DNA from: Novosphingobium lentum NBRC 107847
Lineage (GTDB): Bacteria; Pseudomonadota; Alphaproteobacteria; Sphingomonadales; Sphingomonadaceae
Direction of reading: 5' to 3'
NCBI RefSeq assembly: GCF_001590965.1
Contig: NZ_BCTW01000013.1
Coordinates: 62,001 to 126,000, forward strand
Length of the DNA stretch: 64,000 bases
Both the position numbers and the translations under genes were made by a program. Within the stretch, counting starts at the first letter, position 1; each line of letters starts with the position of its first letter. Under the pieces are notes generated by a model. That model ran no database searches. It saw only the letters and a list, made by a program, of their open reading frames with translations, and was not told the DNA's origin. Below, piece after piece: positions 36,206 through 45,847 of this stretch.

Positions 36206-38002
36206 ATGGCAGCAGCACCGATACTAAGCTGGGAAGGCCTTGGCCTTGTCCAGGGGAACGGCTGGCTGTTCCGCGACCTCGACATCCACGTCGGCCCGCG
36301 GGACCGGCTGGCGCTGATCGGGCGCAATGGCGCGGGCAAGACCACATTGCTCAAACTGCTGGCGGGCCAGGTCGATGCCGACAAGGGCACGCGCTCGGTC
36401 CAGCCCGGCACGCGCATCGTCACGCTGGAGCAGGACCCGTTCTTCACCGGGTATGACAAGCTGATCGATTTCGCGCTGGCCGGCCCCGATGCCCCGCCAC
36501 GCCACGCGGTGGAAGCCATCGCCGGGCAGCTGGGCATCGATCTGGAACGCAATGCGACCAGCGCCAGCGGTGGTGAACGGCGCCGCGCCGCGCTCGCCCG
36601 CGCGCTGGCATCCGAACCCGACCTGTTGCTGCTCGATGAGCCGACCAACCACCTTGATCTCGCCGCGATCGACTGGCTGGAAAGCTGGCTGCAACGCTAC
36701 AACGGCGCGTTCGTGGTGATCAGCCATGACCGCACCTTCCTCACCCGGCTGACCAAGGCGACGCTGTGGCTCGATCGCGGATCGATGCGGCGCAAGGAAG
36801 TCGGCTTTGGCGGCTACGAGGCGTGGATGGAGCAGGTCTTCGCCGAAGAGGCGCGCAACGCCGACCGGATGGACGCCAAGCTCAAGATCGAGGCGCACTG
36901 GCTGGAACGCGGCGTCACCGCGCGGCGCAAGCGCAACCAGGGCCGCCTCGAAAAGCTGTGGGAAATGCGCGCCGCCCGCGCCGCGATGCTCACCCCCACC
37001 GGTGTCGCCAAGCTGTCGCTGGGCACCGACGATGTGAAGACCCGCGCGGTGATCGTGGCAGACAAAGTGGTCAAGCGGTTCGGGGCCGGAGACACCCAGC
37101 GCACGATCATCAAGGACTTTTCGCTGCGCATCACGCGCGGCGATCGCATCGGCGTGGTCGGCGCGAACGGTGCGGGCAAGACCACCCTGCTCAAGTTGCT
37201 GACCGGCGAGATTGCGCCCGACGAGGGCAAGATCACGCTGGCCAAGACGCTCGACGGGGTGATCATCGACCAGCAGCGCAGCCTGATGTCGCCCGAAAAG
37301 CGCGTGCGCGATGTGCTCGCCGAAGGCGGCGACTGGATCGACGTGCAAGGCGTGCGCAAGCACATCCAAGGCTACCTGAAGGACTTCCTGTTCGATCCCA
37401 ACATGGTCGAGGCGCGCGTCGGCACGCTGTCGGGCGGCGAACGCTCACGCCTGCTGCTGGCGCGCGAGTTCGCGCGCAAATCCAACCTGCTGGTGCTCGA
37501 CGAGCCGACCAACGATCTCGATCTCGAAACGCTCGACCTGCTGCAGGAAGTGATCTCGGACTACGACGGCACCGTGCTGATCGTCAGCCACGACCGTGAT
37601 TTCCTTGACCGCACGGTGACGATCACGCTCGGGCTCGATGGGTCGGGCAAAGTCGATGTGGTCGCGGGCGGCTATGCCGACTGGGAAAAGCAGCGCAAGG
37701 GTCGCGTGCTGCCCGTGGGCAAAAGCAGGACCGAAGCCGCGCCGCCACCGCCTCCCCCGCCGCCCGCGAAAAAGGCCAAGCTGACCTACAAGGACCAGCG
37801 CGACTACGAGATCCTGCCGACGCGGATCGAGGAACTGGAAGCGGCGATTGCGCGCGACGAGGCCGCGCTGGCCGACCCGGCGCTGTATGTCGCGAACCCG
37901 GCGAAGTTTGCCGCGCTGACGGCCGCGATCGCCAAGGCGCAGGCGGACAAGCACGCCGCCGAGGAGCGCTGGCTGGAGCTGGCGGAGCTGGTCGAAGGGT
38001 AA
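36206..38002 (+). CDS. uup: ABC-F ATPase, Uup-like
   Basis: 598 residues, no TM segments. Two ABC domains: Walker A IGRNGAGKTTLLKLL and GANGAGKTTLLKLL, signatures ASGGERRRAALARAL and LSGGERSRLLLAREF, Walker B LLLLDEPTNHLD and LVLDEPTNDLD. A proline stretch (PPPPPPPPAKKAKL) leads to a C-terminal coiled coil, the hallmark of Uup. ABC-F proteins act on the ribosome or on branched DNA rather than in transport. Confidence 0.9.
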   Translation: MAAAPILSWEGLGLVQGNGWLFRDLDIHVGPRDRLALIGRNGAGKTTLLKLLAGQVDADKGTRSVQPGTRIVTLEQDPFFTGYDKLIDFALAGPDAPPRHAVEAIAGQLGIDLERNATSASGGERRRAALARALASEPDLLLLDEPTNHLDLAAIDWLESWLQRYNGAFVVISHDRTFLTRLTKATLWLDRGSMRRKEVGFGGYEAWMEQVFAEEARNADRMDAKLKIEAHWLERGVTARRKRNQGRLEKLWEMRAARAAMLTPTGVAKLSLGTDDVKTRAVIVADKVVKRFGAGDTQRTIIKDFSLRITRGDRIGVVGANGAGKTTLLKLLTGEIAPDEGKITLAKTLDGVIIDQQRSLMSPEKRVRDVLAEGGDWIDVQGVRKHIQGYLKDFLFDPNMVEARVGTLSGGERSRLLLAREFARKSNLLVLDEPTNDLDLETLDLLQEVISDYDGTVLIVSHDRDFLDRTVTITLGLDGSGKVDVVAGGYADWEKQRKGRVLPVGKSRTEAAPPPPPPPPAKKAKLTYKDQRDYEILPTRIEELEAAIARDEAALADPALYVANPAKFAALTAAIAKAQADKHAAEERWLELAELVEG

Positions 38003-38005
38003 GCA

Positions 38006-38053
38006 GCCCCTCCGTCAGTGCTGCGCACTGCCCGCAGGGCCGGTTGGAGGGGC
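38006..38053. terminator. Bidirectional hairpin between convergent genes
   Basis: GCCCCTCC at 38006-38013 pairs with GGAGGGGC at 38046-38053, and an inner hairpin CAGTG...CACTG sits in the loop. It separates uup from the convergent DUF885 gene. Resembles a mobile-type palindrome; terminator role is inferred from position. Confidence 0.5.
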
Positions 38054-38058
38054 CTTCG

Positions 38059-39882
38059 CTACGCCGCCGCCAACCGCTCCCGCGTCCGCTCCTCCACCCG
38101 CTGTTCCAGCATCGACAACGGCATCACGCCCTCCTTGAGGATGTCGTGGAACCACGGCAGACTGAACTTGTCGCCCAGCGCCGTGCGGGCCTTTTCGCGC
38201 GTGGCCACCCACGCGGTATGGCCCATCTTGTAGCTGCACGCCTGCCCGATCATGGTGCAATAGCGCTCGACCTCGCGCTGGCTGCGCGCAGGCGCAAAGC
38301 CGACGGTGTCGACCATGTACGCGGTCGCCTTCTCGCGGCTCCATTTGTAGTGGTGGATGCCGGTATCGACCACCAGCCGCGCCGCGCGGAACAGGAACGA
38401 CTGCAGGTATCCGGCGCGCTCGATGCCGTTGTACGCGCCCAGCTCATCGGACAGCTGCTCGGCATAAAGCGCCCAGCCCTCGCCGTAGGACGAGATGAAA
38501 TAGTTCTTCAGCAGCAGCGGCAGCTCCCCGCCGGCCTGCGCGTAGCCGCCCTGCAGGTGATGCCCGGGAATGCCCTCGTGATAGGTGAGCGAGGGCAGCG
38601 AATATTTCGGCCACTCGGCGGTGTCCTTGAGGTTGATCCAGTAGATCGCCGGGCGCGATCCATCGAGCGCAGCGGAGTAGTAATAGCCGTTCGACGCGCC
38701 GTCCTGGATCTCCGGCGGCACGCGGCGGATTTCGAGCGGATTGTGCGGGAACCCGGCGAACGCCTGCGGCAGCCGCTGTTCCATTGCCGCGATCCCGGCG
38801 TTGAGGCTGGCGATCAGCCCCGCCCGGCCCGCGTCGGTGTTGGGCCACAGCTGTTCGGGCGCATGGTTCAATGCGGTCAGTCGCGCGCCGACCGACCCAG
38901 TGGTGAAGCCGGCAGCTTTCAGGATCGCGTCGAGCTTGCCGGTGATGTCTGCCACCTGGTCGAGCCCGATCTGGTGGACCTGCTCGGGCGTGTCGTCGGT
39001 CGTGGTCGCCTCGCGCAGCGCGGCGGCGTAGATCGCGTCACCCTGCGGCAGGCGCCACGCCCCGTCGCCGTCCTTCGTGGTGCGACGAAGCTGCTCCATC
39101 AGCGCGATCTGGCGATCGAGCGCGGGATAGACCGTGCCGCCGACGATCCGCGCCGCGCGGGCCTGCCACGCCCCGGCCAGGCCCTTGGCCGTGGTGCGCC
39201 GCACCAGCGACTGGACCATGGCGTTGCTCTCGGGCGTGGCCGCGCGCAGCTTGCGCATCTGGCCCAGCGCCAGGTCGATCGACCAGCCCGGCGCCACGAT
39301 CCCGCGCGCGCCCAGCTTGCGCTGATAGGCGGTTTCATCGTCCAGCACCTTCCCGAAACCCGAAAGCCGCGACAGGTAGGCTTCCGCATCGGCCGACGTT
39401 TCAACGGTGTGCTGGCTGTCGAGGAAATCGGGCACCCCGAAGTACGCGCCGCCCTGCTGGGTAATCGTATAAGGGCGCTGAACGGATGACAGCTCGAACC
39501 GCGATGCGACCAGCCGCTGTTCGAACATGTACAGCAGCACATCGCGGTTGCGCTTGCCCGCCTGGCTCAGCCCTGCCGGATCAAAGGCGCGGATCCTCGC
39601 CAGCGAGCGCCGGTTGGCCGCGAGCGTGACCGCGCGATGGGCCTCGCTGCGATCGTCGAGCCGATATTTCAGCTGTGCGCGCGGACCCTTGTCGAGCCCA
39701 TACCCGGTCGCATCCTCGGGCGCGAGCAGCAGCTCATCGTAGAAGATCCGGTCGAGCGCAGCGTTGAACGCGGCGTCGGTCGATCCCTTGCCAAACGCCA
39801 CGCCCGGCCGCAGCAACCCCCACGTCAGCGCCGCGCCGCCAGCGCCCAGGAATTCGCGTCGTTCCAGCATCGAAATGGCCAT
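38059..39882 (-). CDS. DUF885 family putative metallopeptidase, Tat-exported
   Basis: 607 residues. Twin-arginine-like signal LERREFLGAGGAALTWGLL followed by an all-helical domain of the DUF885 family. The zinc motif is HEGIPGHHLQ (about residue 430), with EGWALYAEQL nearby as the second ligand helix. It is likely an exported zinc carboxypeptidase or oligopeptidase; no substrate can be assigned. Start ATG 39882 taken; alternatives at 39906 and 39870 cannot be excluded. Confidence 0.85.
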   Translation of the reverse strand: MAISMLERREFLGAGGAALTWGLLRPGVAFGKGSTDAAFNAALDRIFYDELLLAPEDATGYGLDKGPRAQLKYRLDDRSEAHRAVTLAANRRSLARIRAFDPAGLSQAGKRNRDVLLYMFEQRLVASRFELSSVQRPYTITQQGGAYFGVPDFLDSQHTVETSADAEAYLSRLSGFGKVLDDETAYQRKLGARGIVAPGWSIDLALGQMRKLRAATPESNAMVQSLVRRTTAKGLAGAWQARAARIVGGTVYPALDRQIALMEQLRRTTKDGDGAWRLPQGDAIYAAALREATTTDDTPEQVHQIGLDQVADITGKLDAILKAAGFTTGSVGARLTALNHAPEQLWPNTDAGRAGLIASLNAGIAAMEQRLPQAFAGFPHNPLEIRRVPPEIQDGASNGYYYSAALDGSRPAIYWINLKDTAEWPKYSLPSLTYHEGIPGHHLQGGYAQAGGELPLLLKNYFISSYGEGWALYAEQLSDELGAYNGIERAGYLQSFLFRAARLVVDTGIHHYKWSREKATAYMVDTVGFAPARSQREVERYCTMIGQACSYKMGHTAWVATREKARTALGDKFSLPWFHDILKEGVMPLSMLEQRVEERTRERLAAA

Positions 39883-39980
39883 TGTGCGTCCCGCTGATTG
39901 TTTCAATCGTTACCGATTTCCACGCGGTGCGAGCCATGGCAAGTGCGATCGTGCACCGTTGGTCGATTGCCGTCAGCCGT

Positions 39981-40457
39981 TCATCGGATGCGATAGAAAT
40001 CCGCCACCCGATCGAGCGCGATCCCGAGCACCAGCTTGCCGCTGCGGACCGGCCAGGCCAGCGCCTTTTCCGCCACCGGCACGCTGTCGCCTGCGCAGAC
40101 CACGCGCCACAGGATGTCCGACAGCCCGCTGCCGGCGGCCCCGACTGCGCTGTCGAACCGGTGCCGCGCGGCGATCTGCCGTTCGCTGGCGCTCAGTCCG
40201 CCGTCGCCGCCGCTCCCTTTGATGCGGACCACATCCCAGCGCATGGTGACGCTGGGCGCGAGTTGCGCGCGTTCCCAATCGGCGCGCAGACGCTCGCCCG
40301 CATTGAACTGACGATCGGTCAGATGCCCCCGCGCGTGGAGCCAGCCAAGCGGCGATTCGGCCAGGTTGACCGTCACGCTGCGGCATCCGGTGGCGCGATT
40401 TTCGCGCTTGCGCGGACCTGCCGCAGTGAGTTCGCGTTCCACGAGAATGGGTTTCAT
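39981..40457 (-). CDS. DUF6456 domain protein
   Basis: 158 residues. A basic N-terminal segment precedes the domain, which begins ESPLGWLHARGHLTDRQFNAGERLRADWERAQL and continues LSASERQIAARHRFDSAVGAAGSGLSDILWRVVC. The helical DUF6456 domain is restricted mainly to alphaproteobacteria and looks nucleic-acid related, but has no known function. Divergent from the XRE regulator gene with about 120 bases between. Confidence 0.75.
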   Translation of the reverse strand: MKPILVERELTAAGPRKRENRATGCRSVTVNLAESPLGWLHARGHLTDRQFNAGERLRADWERAQLAPSVTMRWDVVRIKGSGGDGGLSASERQIAARHRFDSAVGAAGSGLSDILWRVVCAGDSVPVAEKALAWPVRSGKLVLGIALDRVADFYRIR

Positions 40458-40576
40458 GACGTCACCTTTGCATTAAGGGGCACATAACAGGAACAATGTC
40501 CGAAACGCCCCTTGCTCCCGCATCTGCTTTGTAGGAAAGCGAAAAACCAAACCGGTTCGCCGAGGATCCCGCTGTC

Positions 40577-41149
40577 ATGATCAACCGAATCCGAGACATC
40601 AGGAAACAGAAGGGCATGACTCTGTCCGATGTGGCGGTAAACTGCGATCCGCCGACCACTGCGCAAACGATTGGCAGGCTCGAAACCGGGATGCGCAATC
40701 TTTCGCTGGTGTGGATGAACCGGATCGGTGCAGCGCTGGGGGTCGATCCGCAACTGCTGGTCAAGGCCGACAACGATGGTGCCCCGCGCGCGGTGGCACG
40801 TCTTGGCGCGCAGGGCGCAGAGGCGCTGGCCCGGCCGACCGATGCCGTGCTGCCGATCGAACTGCTGGGCGATGAAAAGCTGATGGCGCTGCTCGTCGAC
40901 GTCGGCGCCGGCGAATATCGCGCGGACGACCAGGTGTGGCTGCGCGAAGTCGGCCCGGACGACTATGCGCGCGCGCTCAATCGCGATGTGCTGGCCCCCC
41001 GCCCTGCCGGACGGTTCGCGTTCGGCCGGATGATCGACCAGCGCGATGGCCGCATCGCGCTGCTGCCGCCGGGACCGGGGCAGCGGCAGGTGGTGATCGA
41101 CCAGCCGGCCTGGCTCGGCGTTGCGGAAATGCTCGTGCGGCGGCTCTGA
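40577..41149 (+). CDS. XRE-family transcriptional regulator
   Basis: 190 residues. Cro/CI-type helix-turn-helix at 1-65 (MINRIRDIRKQKGMTLSDVAVNCDPPTTAQTIGRLETGMRNLSLVWMNRIGAALGV). The remaining ~120 residues may form a beta-rich ligand domain (VGAGEYRADDQVWLREVG), but no catalytic residues of a LexA-type protease are evident. It probably represses itself or the divergent DUF6456 gene. Confidence 0.8.
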   Translation: MINRIRDIRKQKGMTLSDVAVNCDPPTTAQTIGRLETGMRNLSLVWMNRIGAALGVDPQLLVKADNDGAPRAVARLGAQGAEALARPTDAVLPIELLGDEKLMALLVDVGAGEYRADDQVWLREVGPDDYARALNRDVLAPRPAGRFAFGRMIDQRDGRIALLPPGPGQRQVVIDQPAWLGVAEMLVRRL

Positions 41150-41151
41150 CC

Positions 41152-42384
41152 GTGGACGACACGCCGGTTGAGGGCGCGCGCCCGCGCCGCCTGCTGTCGA
41201 TCGCGACGCTTTATCCCACGCCTCGCCGCCCGGCGTTCGGCCGGTTCGTGGCGCGCCAATTGCATGCGCTCGCCGCGCGCGACGACTGGGACGTCACCGT
41301 CATCAACCCCATCGGCTTGCCACCGGTCAAGCTGGCCCGTTATGCCGACGTGGCCGCGACCGTGCCGTTCGAACAGGACGGCGATCTGGCCGTCCATCAC
41401 GTGCCGTTCACGCTAGTGCCGGGGTTGAGCGGGCGGTTCAACCCGGCGCTGATCGCGCGCGCGGTGCTGCCGCTGGCGCGCAAGCTGCACGCCGAGCATT
41501 CGTTCGACCTGGTCGACGCCCAATTCTTCTATCCCGACGGCCCCGCCGCGATGCGCATTGCCGATGCGCTGGGCCTGCCGCTGGCGATCAAGGCGCGCGG
41601 TTCCGACATCCATGTGTGGGGCGGCAACGCGTCGGCGCGCAAGCAGATGCTGGCCGCTGCGGACCGCGCCGCGGTGCTGCTGTCGGTGTCGCATGCGCTG
41701 GCCCGCGACATGGCGGCGCTCGGCATGGATCGCGGCAAGATCGCGGTGCATTACACCGGGCTCGACCACGACCGGTTCAAGCCCCTGCCCCGCGCCGCCG
41801 CGCGCCAGCTGGCCTCGGCGATGCCCGATCAGAACATCCCGGTCGAAGGCCGCCTGCTGCTCAGCGTCGGCGCGCTGATCCGCATCAAGGGCCAGTCGCT
41901 GGCGATCGAGGCGCTGGCGCAACTGCCCGCCGACGTCCGGCTCGCGCTGGCCGGCACCGGCGAAAACGAGCCGGTGTTGCGCGCGCTGGCCGCACGGCTC
42001 GATCTGGCGGAGCGGGTCCATTTCCTCGGCGCGGTGGGGCACGAAACGCTGCCCGCGCTGCTCAGCGCCGGCGATGTCATGGTGCTGCCGTCAGAGCGCG
42101 AAGGGCTCGCCAACGCGTGGATCGAGGCGCTTGCGTGCGGCACGCCGCTGGTCATCCCCGATGTCGGCGGCGCGCGCGAGGTGGTGAACGATCCGGTCGC
42201 CGGCCGCATCGTGGAGCGCACCCCCACCGCCATCGCCGACGCGGTGCGCGATCTGCTCGCCGATCCGCCCGCGCAGGATGCGGTCGCGGCCAGCGCCGCG
42301 CGGTTCAGCTGGGACGCTAACGCCGCCGCGCTGGCCGGGTTCTATACCGCAGCGGTTGTGGGCAGAGCGCCCGCCATCGACTGA
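41152..42384 (+). CDS. Glycosyltransferase family 4
   Basis: 410 residues with a GT-B fold. N-domain begins LLSIATLYPTPRRPAFGRFVARQLHALA; the donor-binding C-domain carries LLLSVGALIRIKGQSLAIEAL and the nucleotide-sugar motif LPSEREGLANAWIEALACGTPLVIPDVGGAREVV. It should transfer a sugar from a nucleotide donor to a polysaccharide or lipid; specificity is unknown. Start is GTG 41152, two bases after the XRE stop, so both are co-transcribed. It ends 15 bases from convergent secF. Confidence 0.88.
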   Translation: MDDTPVEGARPRRLLSIATLYPTPRRPAFGRFVARQLHALAARDDWDVTVINPIGLPPVKLARYADVAATVPFEQDGDLAVHHVPFTLVPGLSGRFNPALIARAVLPLARKLHAEHSFDLVDAQFFYPDGPAAMRIADALGLPLAIKARGSDIHVWGGNASARKQMLAAADRAAVLLSVSHALARDMAALGMDRGKIAVHYTGLDHDRFKPLPRAAARQLASAMPDQNIPVEGRLLLSVGALIRIKGQSLAIEALAQLPADVRLALAGTGENEPVLRALAARLDLAERVHFLGAVGHETLPALLSAGDVMVLPSEREGLANAWIEALACGTPLVIPDVGGAREVVNDPVAGRIVERTPTAIADAVRDLLADPPAQDAVAASAARFSWDANAAALAGFYTAAVVGRAPAID

Positions 42385-42399
42385 TCCAAACGGGTAGCG

Positions 42400-43377
42400 T
42401 CAGGCGCCTTCGCGGGCGAGCCGTTCCTGCCGGTCCTGTGCGGATTCGTTGGGGACGAAGCTGCCCGAGGTCACGCGCAGCCAGATCAGGATCGGCGCGG
42501 CCATGTAGATCGAGCTGTATGTGCCGACGAAAATGCCCAGCGTGATCGCCGCAGTGAAGCCGAAGATTACCTGCGGCCCCAGCAGCAGCAGCGCGGTGAG
42601 CGTGATCAGCATCATCAGCGAGGTCATGACGGTGCGCGCCAGCGTCTCGTTGACCGAAAGATCGAGCAGCTCGGGCATCGGCATGCGCCGGTATTTCTTC
42701 AGGTTCTCGCGGATGCGGTCATAGACCACGATCGTGTCGTTGAGCGAATAGCCGATCAGCGTGAGCAAGGCCGCGACGATGTTCAGATCGAACTCGATCT
42801 GCGTCACCGCGAACATGCCCAGCGTCAGTGAAACGTCGTGCACCAGGCTGACGAGCGCGCCCACGCCGAACTGCCATTCGAACCGCACCCAGATGTAGAT
42901 CGAGATGGCGATCGCGGCGAAACCCAGCGCCTTGAACGCGGTCCAGCCCAGTTCCTTGGAAACTTTGCCCGATACCGAATCGACACCATCGATGCGCACG
43001 TCGGCGTGCTTGGCCTTGAGGTCGGCGGTGATCGTGCGCGTCATTGTGTCGGCCAGCGCCGGATCGTGGTCGGCACCCTTGGGCAGCTTCATCCGGATCG
43101 AGACCTGGTTGGGCTTGCCATACGTCTGGATGATCGGTTCGCCATAGCCCAGCGCGGTCACTTCGCTGCGCAAGCCGCCGACGGGCGCGGTGGCGCTGCG
43201 TTCGAACGTGGCGCGGATCATCTGGCCACCGACGAAATCGACGCCGAAATTCAGCCCCTCGGTCAGCACCAGCGCCCATGACGCCAGGACCAGAAGTCCG
43301 CTGACGATGAAGAACGGGATGCGCCACTTGAGGAAGTGGATGTTGGTGTCGTCGGGGACAAGCTTGACGAGTTTCAT
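42400..43377 (-). CDS. secF: Protein translocase subunit SecF
   Basis: 325 residues. Six TM segments with a periplasmic domain after the first; GVDFVGGQMI and ALLTLIGYSLNDTIVVYDRIREN are SecF landmarks. SecDF uses the proton gradient to pull proteins out of the SecYEG channel. Downstream of secD by 10 bases in yajC-secD-secF order. Confidence 0.97.
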   Translation of the reverse strand: MKLVKLVPDDTNIHFLKWRIPFFIVSGLLVLASWALVLTEGLNFGVDFVGGQMIRATFERSATAPVGGLRSEVTALGYGEPIIQTYGKPNQVSIRMKLPKGADHDPALADTMTRTITADLKAKHADVRIDGVDSVSGKVSKELGWTAFKALGFAAIAISIYIWVRFEWQFGVGALVSLVHDVSLTLGMFAVTQIEFDLNIVAALLTLIGYSLNDTIVVYDRIRENLKKYRRMPMPELLDLSVNETLARTVMTSLMMLITLTALLLLGPQVIFGFTAAITLGIFVGTYSSIYMAAPILIWLRVTSGSFVPNESAQDRQERLAREGA

Positions 43378-43387
43378 GTGCCTGACC

Positions 43388-44992
43388 TCAAATTTCTATG
43401 GTCGACGGGCGCGCCTTGCGCAGCCACTGGGATACCCACAGGCGGGTCATGGTCATCGCGGTGAACACCGATGTCATGATGCCGATCACCAGCACCACCG
43501 CGAAACCCTTGACCGGGCCCGAGCCGAACAGGAACATCAGCACCGCGGCGATGATGTTGGTGATGTTGGCGTCATAGATCGCGCGGCTGGCTTCCTTGTA
43601 GCCCATCTCCACCGCCTGGACCACGCGGCGTCCGCGCTTGCGTTCCTCACGGATACGCTCGTTGATCAGCACGTTGGCGTCCACCGCCGCGCCGATCGTC
43701 AGCACGAACCCGGCGATGCCCGGCAGCGTCAGCGTGGTGTTGACGATCGCCATCACGCCCAGGATCATCAGCACGTTGATGACCAGCGCAATGTCGGCAT
43801 AGACCCCGAACCGGCCGTACGTGAAGAAGATGAAGGCCATCACCGCCACGGTGCCGACCAGCATTGCGATCATGCCCTTGCGGATCGAATCCGCGCCGAG
43901 ATCGGGCCCGACGGTGCGTTCTTCCACCACCTTGAGATCGACCGGCAACGCGCCCGATCGCAGCGAGATCGCCAGCTGGTTGGCGCTTTGCGCGGTGAAG
44001 CTGCCCGAAATCTGCGCGGTCCCGCCGATGATCGGCTCGTTGATGTTGGGCGCCGACAGGACTTTGCCGTCAAGGATGATCGCGAACGGCTTGTTGACAT
44101 TGGCCGTGGTCAGCTTGGCGAACTTGGCGCCGCCTTCGTTGTTGAAGGTGATGCTGACCACCGGCTCGTTGGTCTGCTGGTTGTTGCTCTGCTGCGCGTT
44201 GGTCAGCGTGTCGCCGCGAATGCCGCCCAGCCGCTTGACCGCCAGCCGGGTGCCGGCCTGCGGCGAGCCCGGTGCGAACGGCACCAGCTCGCTGCCCGGG
44301 GGCACGATGCCCTTGGCGATGTCGGACGGCAGCGCGGTGGTGTCGACCAGCTTGAATTCGAGCTTGGCGGTCTGCCCCAGCAGGCTTTTCAGCGCGGCGG
44401 GATCCTGCAGGCCGGGAACCTGCACGACGATGCGATTGTCGCCCTGCCGGATGATGGTGGGTTCGCGCGTGCCCAGCGCGTCGATGCGCTTGCGCACCAC
44501 TTCCACGGCAGTGTCCATCGCCTGCGTCACCGCCTGCGCGATGCCTTCGGGCGTGGGGGTGAGGATGAACCGCGTGCCGTCGACGACCTCGATCTTCCAG
44601 TCGCGCTGGCCGGTCAAGCCCGCACCGCTGGTCAGCGGCAGGACCATTTCGCGCATCGCGTCGACCTGCGTCGGGTCCTGCACCACGAACGTCAGCGTGC
44701 CGTTGGTCTGCGCAATGTCGCTGACGCGCACTTTGCCATCGGACGACGCGACTTTGCCGCGCACCGATTCTTCCATGCCTTCAAGCCGCTGCGACGTGAC
44801 CTGGCTGGGATCGGCTTCGAGCAGGATGTGGCTCCCGCCGGCAAGGTCGAGCCCCAGGTTGACGCGCGGTTCTGGCAATTGCGAGGGCCAGGCGAACCCG
44901 GCGGCGGTGGTCAGCGACGGGATCGCGGCCAGGATGCCGATGATCGTCAGCGACCACAGCCAGATCACCTTCCAGCGGGGAAAATCGAGCAT
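43388..44992 (-). CDS. secD: Protein translocase subunit SecD
   Basis: 534 residues. First TM at about 10-30, large periplasmic domain starting LNLGLDLAGGSHILLEAD, then five TM helices including GAAVDANVLINERIREE. Partner of SecF in protein export. Encoded 22 bases after yajC. Confidence 0.97.
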   Translation of the reverse strand: MLDFPRWKVIWLWSLTIIGILAAIPSLTTAAGFAWPSQLPEPRVNLGLDLAGGSHILLEADPSQVTSQRLEGMEESVRGKVASSDGKVRVSDIAQTNGTLTFVVQDPTQVDAMREMVLPLTSGAGLTGQRDWKIEVVDGTRFILTPTPEGIAQAVTQAMDTAVEVVRKRIDALGTREPTIIRQGDNRIVVQVPGLQDPAALKSLLGQTAKLEFKLVDTTALPSDIAKGIVPPGSELVPFAPGSPQAGTRLAVKRLGGIRGDTLTNAQQSNNQQTNEPVVSITFNNEGGAKFAKLTTANVNKPFAIILDGKVLSAPNINEPIIGGTAQISGSFTAQSANQLAISLRSGALPVDLKVVEERTVGPDLGADSIRKGMIAMLVGTVAVMAFIFFTYGRFGVYADIALVINVLMILGVMAIVNTTLTLPGIAGFVLTIGAAVDANVLINERIREERKRGRRVVQAVEMGYKEASRAIYDANITNIIAAVLMFLFGSGPVKGFAVVLVIGIMTSVFTAMTMTRLWVSQWLRKARPSTIEI

Positions 44993-45014
44993 GTCCGGAA
45001 AATCTTCCCTGAAA

Positions 45015-45362
45015 TCAGTCGTTGGCCGGCGCGGTGGCGTTGGGCGGGATCACATCGCCGATGGTCGAGCGCACGGCCTTGACCCGCACGTTCGGCCCCA
45101 GTTCCAGATCGACGTAAGTGTCATCGACCTTGATCACCTTGGCCACCAGCCCGCCGGCGGTGACGACCTGATCGCCCTTCTGCAACCCGGCGATCTTGGC
45201 CTGGGTGTCCTTCTGCCGACGCATCTGCGGGCGCAGGATCAGGAACCAGAAGATGAAGCCCATCGCCACCAGCGGCAGGAACTGCATCCACGCGGGCGGT
45301 TCGGCAGGGGCCGCGCTGGTGGCAGCGGCGGACAGGACGGAAAGCAGGGAGGAAGTGATCAT
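45015..45362 (-). CDS. yajC: Preprotein translocase subunit YajC
   Basis: 115 residues. One TM helix (FLPLVAMGFIFWFLILRPQMRRQKD) followed by the small cytoplasmic domain LQKGDQVVTAGGLVAKVIKVDD. Associates with SecDF. Start ATG 45362 chosen because the 11-residue upstream extension is unlike the family. Confidence 0.95.
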   Translation of the reverse strand: MITSSLLSVLSAAATSAAPAEPPAWMQFLPLVAMGFIFWFLILRPQMRRQKDTQAKIAGLQKGDQVVTAGGLVAKVIKVDDTYVDLELGPNVRVKAVRSTIGDVIPPNATAPAND

Positions 45363-45580
45363 GGGTCGGGCGACGTTCTCTTGCATCTGCCACACCGAAC
45401 AAGTCGCGCGCTGCGCGGCGCTCTTGCCGGGCGGGCCGGGTTCTGGCTTGCCGGATGGACCGGTTTGTGACCCGTTACGGGATGGTCGGCGCGACTAGCA
45501 GCAATGCGCGATCAAGGCAACGATGGCCGATGGCGGGACGTCACGCCGCCAGCGCGGACGAATGGTCGGCAGGCGAGCGC

Positions 45581-45609
45581 TTGCCTTCCCGGATCGTCGT
45601 GCCTATAGG
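45581..45609 (+). promoter_or_regulatory. Sigma-70 promoter of tRNA-Pro
   Basis: TTGCCT (45581-45586), 17-base spacer, TATAGG (45604-45609), ending 12 bases before the tRNA. A good match for a housekeeping promoter in a GC-rich genome. Confidence 0.55.
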
Positions 45610-45621
45610 GCGCCCCTCGGT

Positions 45622-45698
45622 CGGGACGTAGCGCAGCCTGGTAGCGCATCACACTGGGGGTGTGGGGGTCGGAGGTTCGAATCCTCTCGTCCCGACCA
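45622..45698 (+). tRNA. tRNA-Pro (anticodon GGG)
   Basis: 77 bases including the encoded CCA. Acceptor CGGGACG pairs with CGTCCCG; D arm GCGC..GCGC; anticodon stem TCACA/TGTGG with loop CTGGGGG, giving anticodon GGG; T arm contains GGTTCGAATCC. Discriminator A precedes CCA. Confidence 0.95.
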
Positions 45699-45847
45699 GT
45701 TTCCTTAGAACAGGAAACAGCGACCGGGCGGCCGATGGTCCGTTTTGCGCGACGGCCTTACCGCCCCACCGTGCAGCTTCGCAAAACCATTGTCCTACAC
45801 GAACCGATCTGGTTACATGCTCCGGCTCCCGATTCTTATGGCGGAGC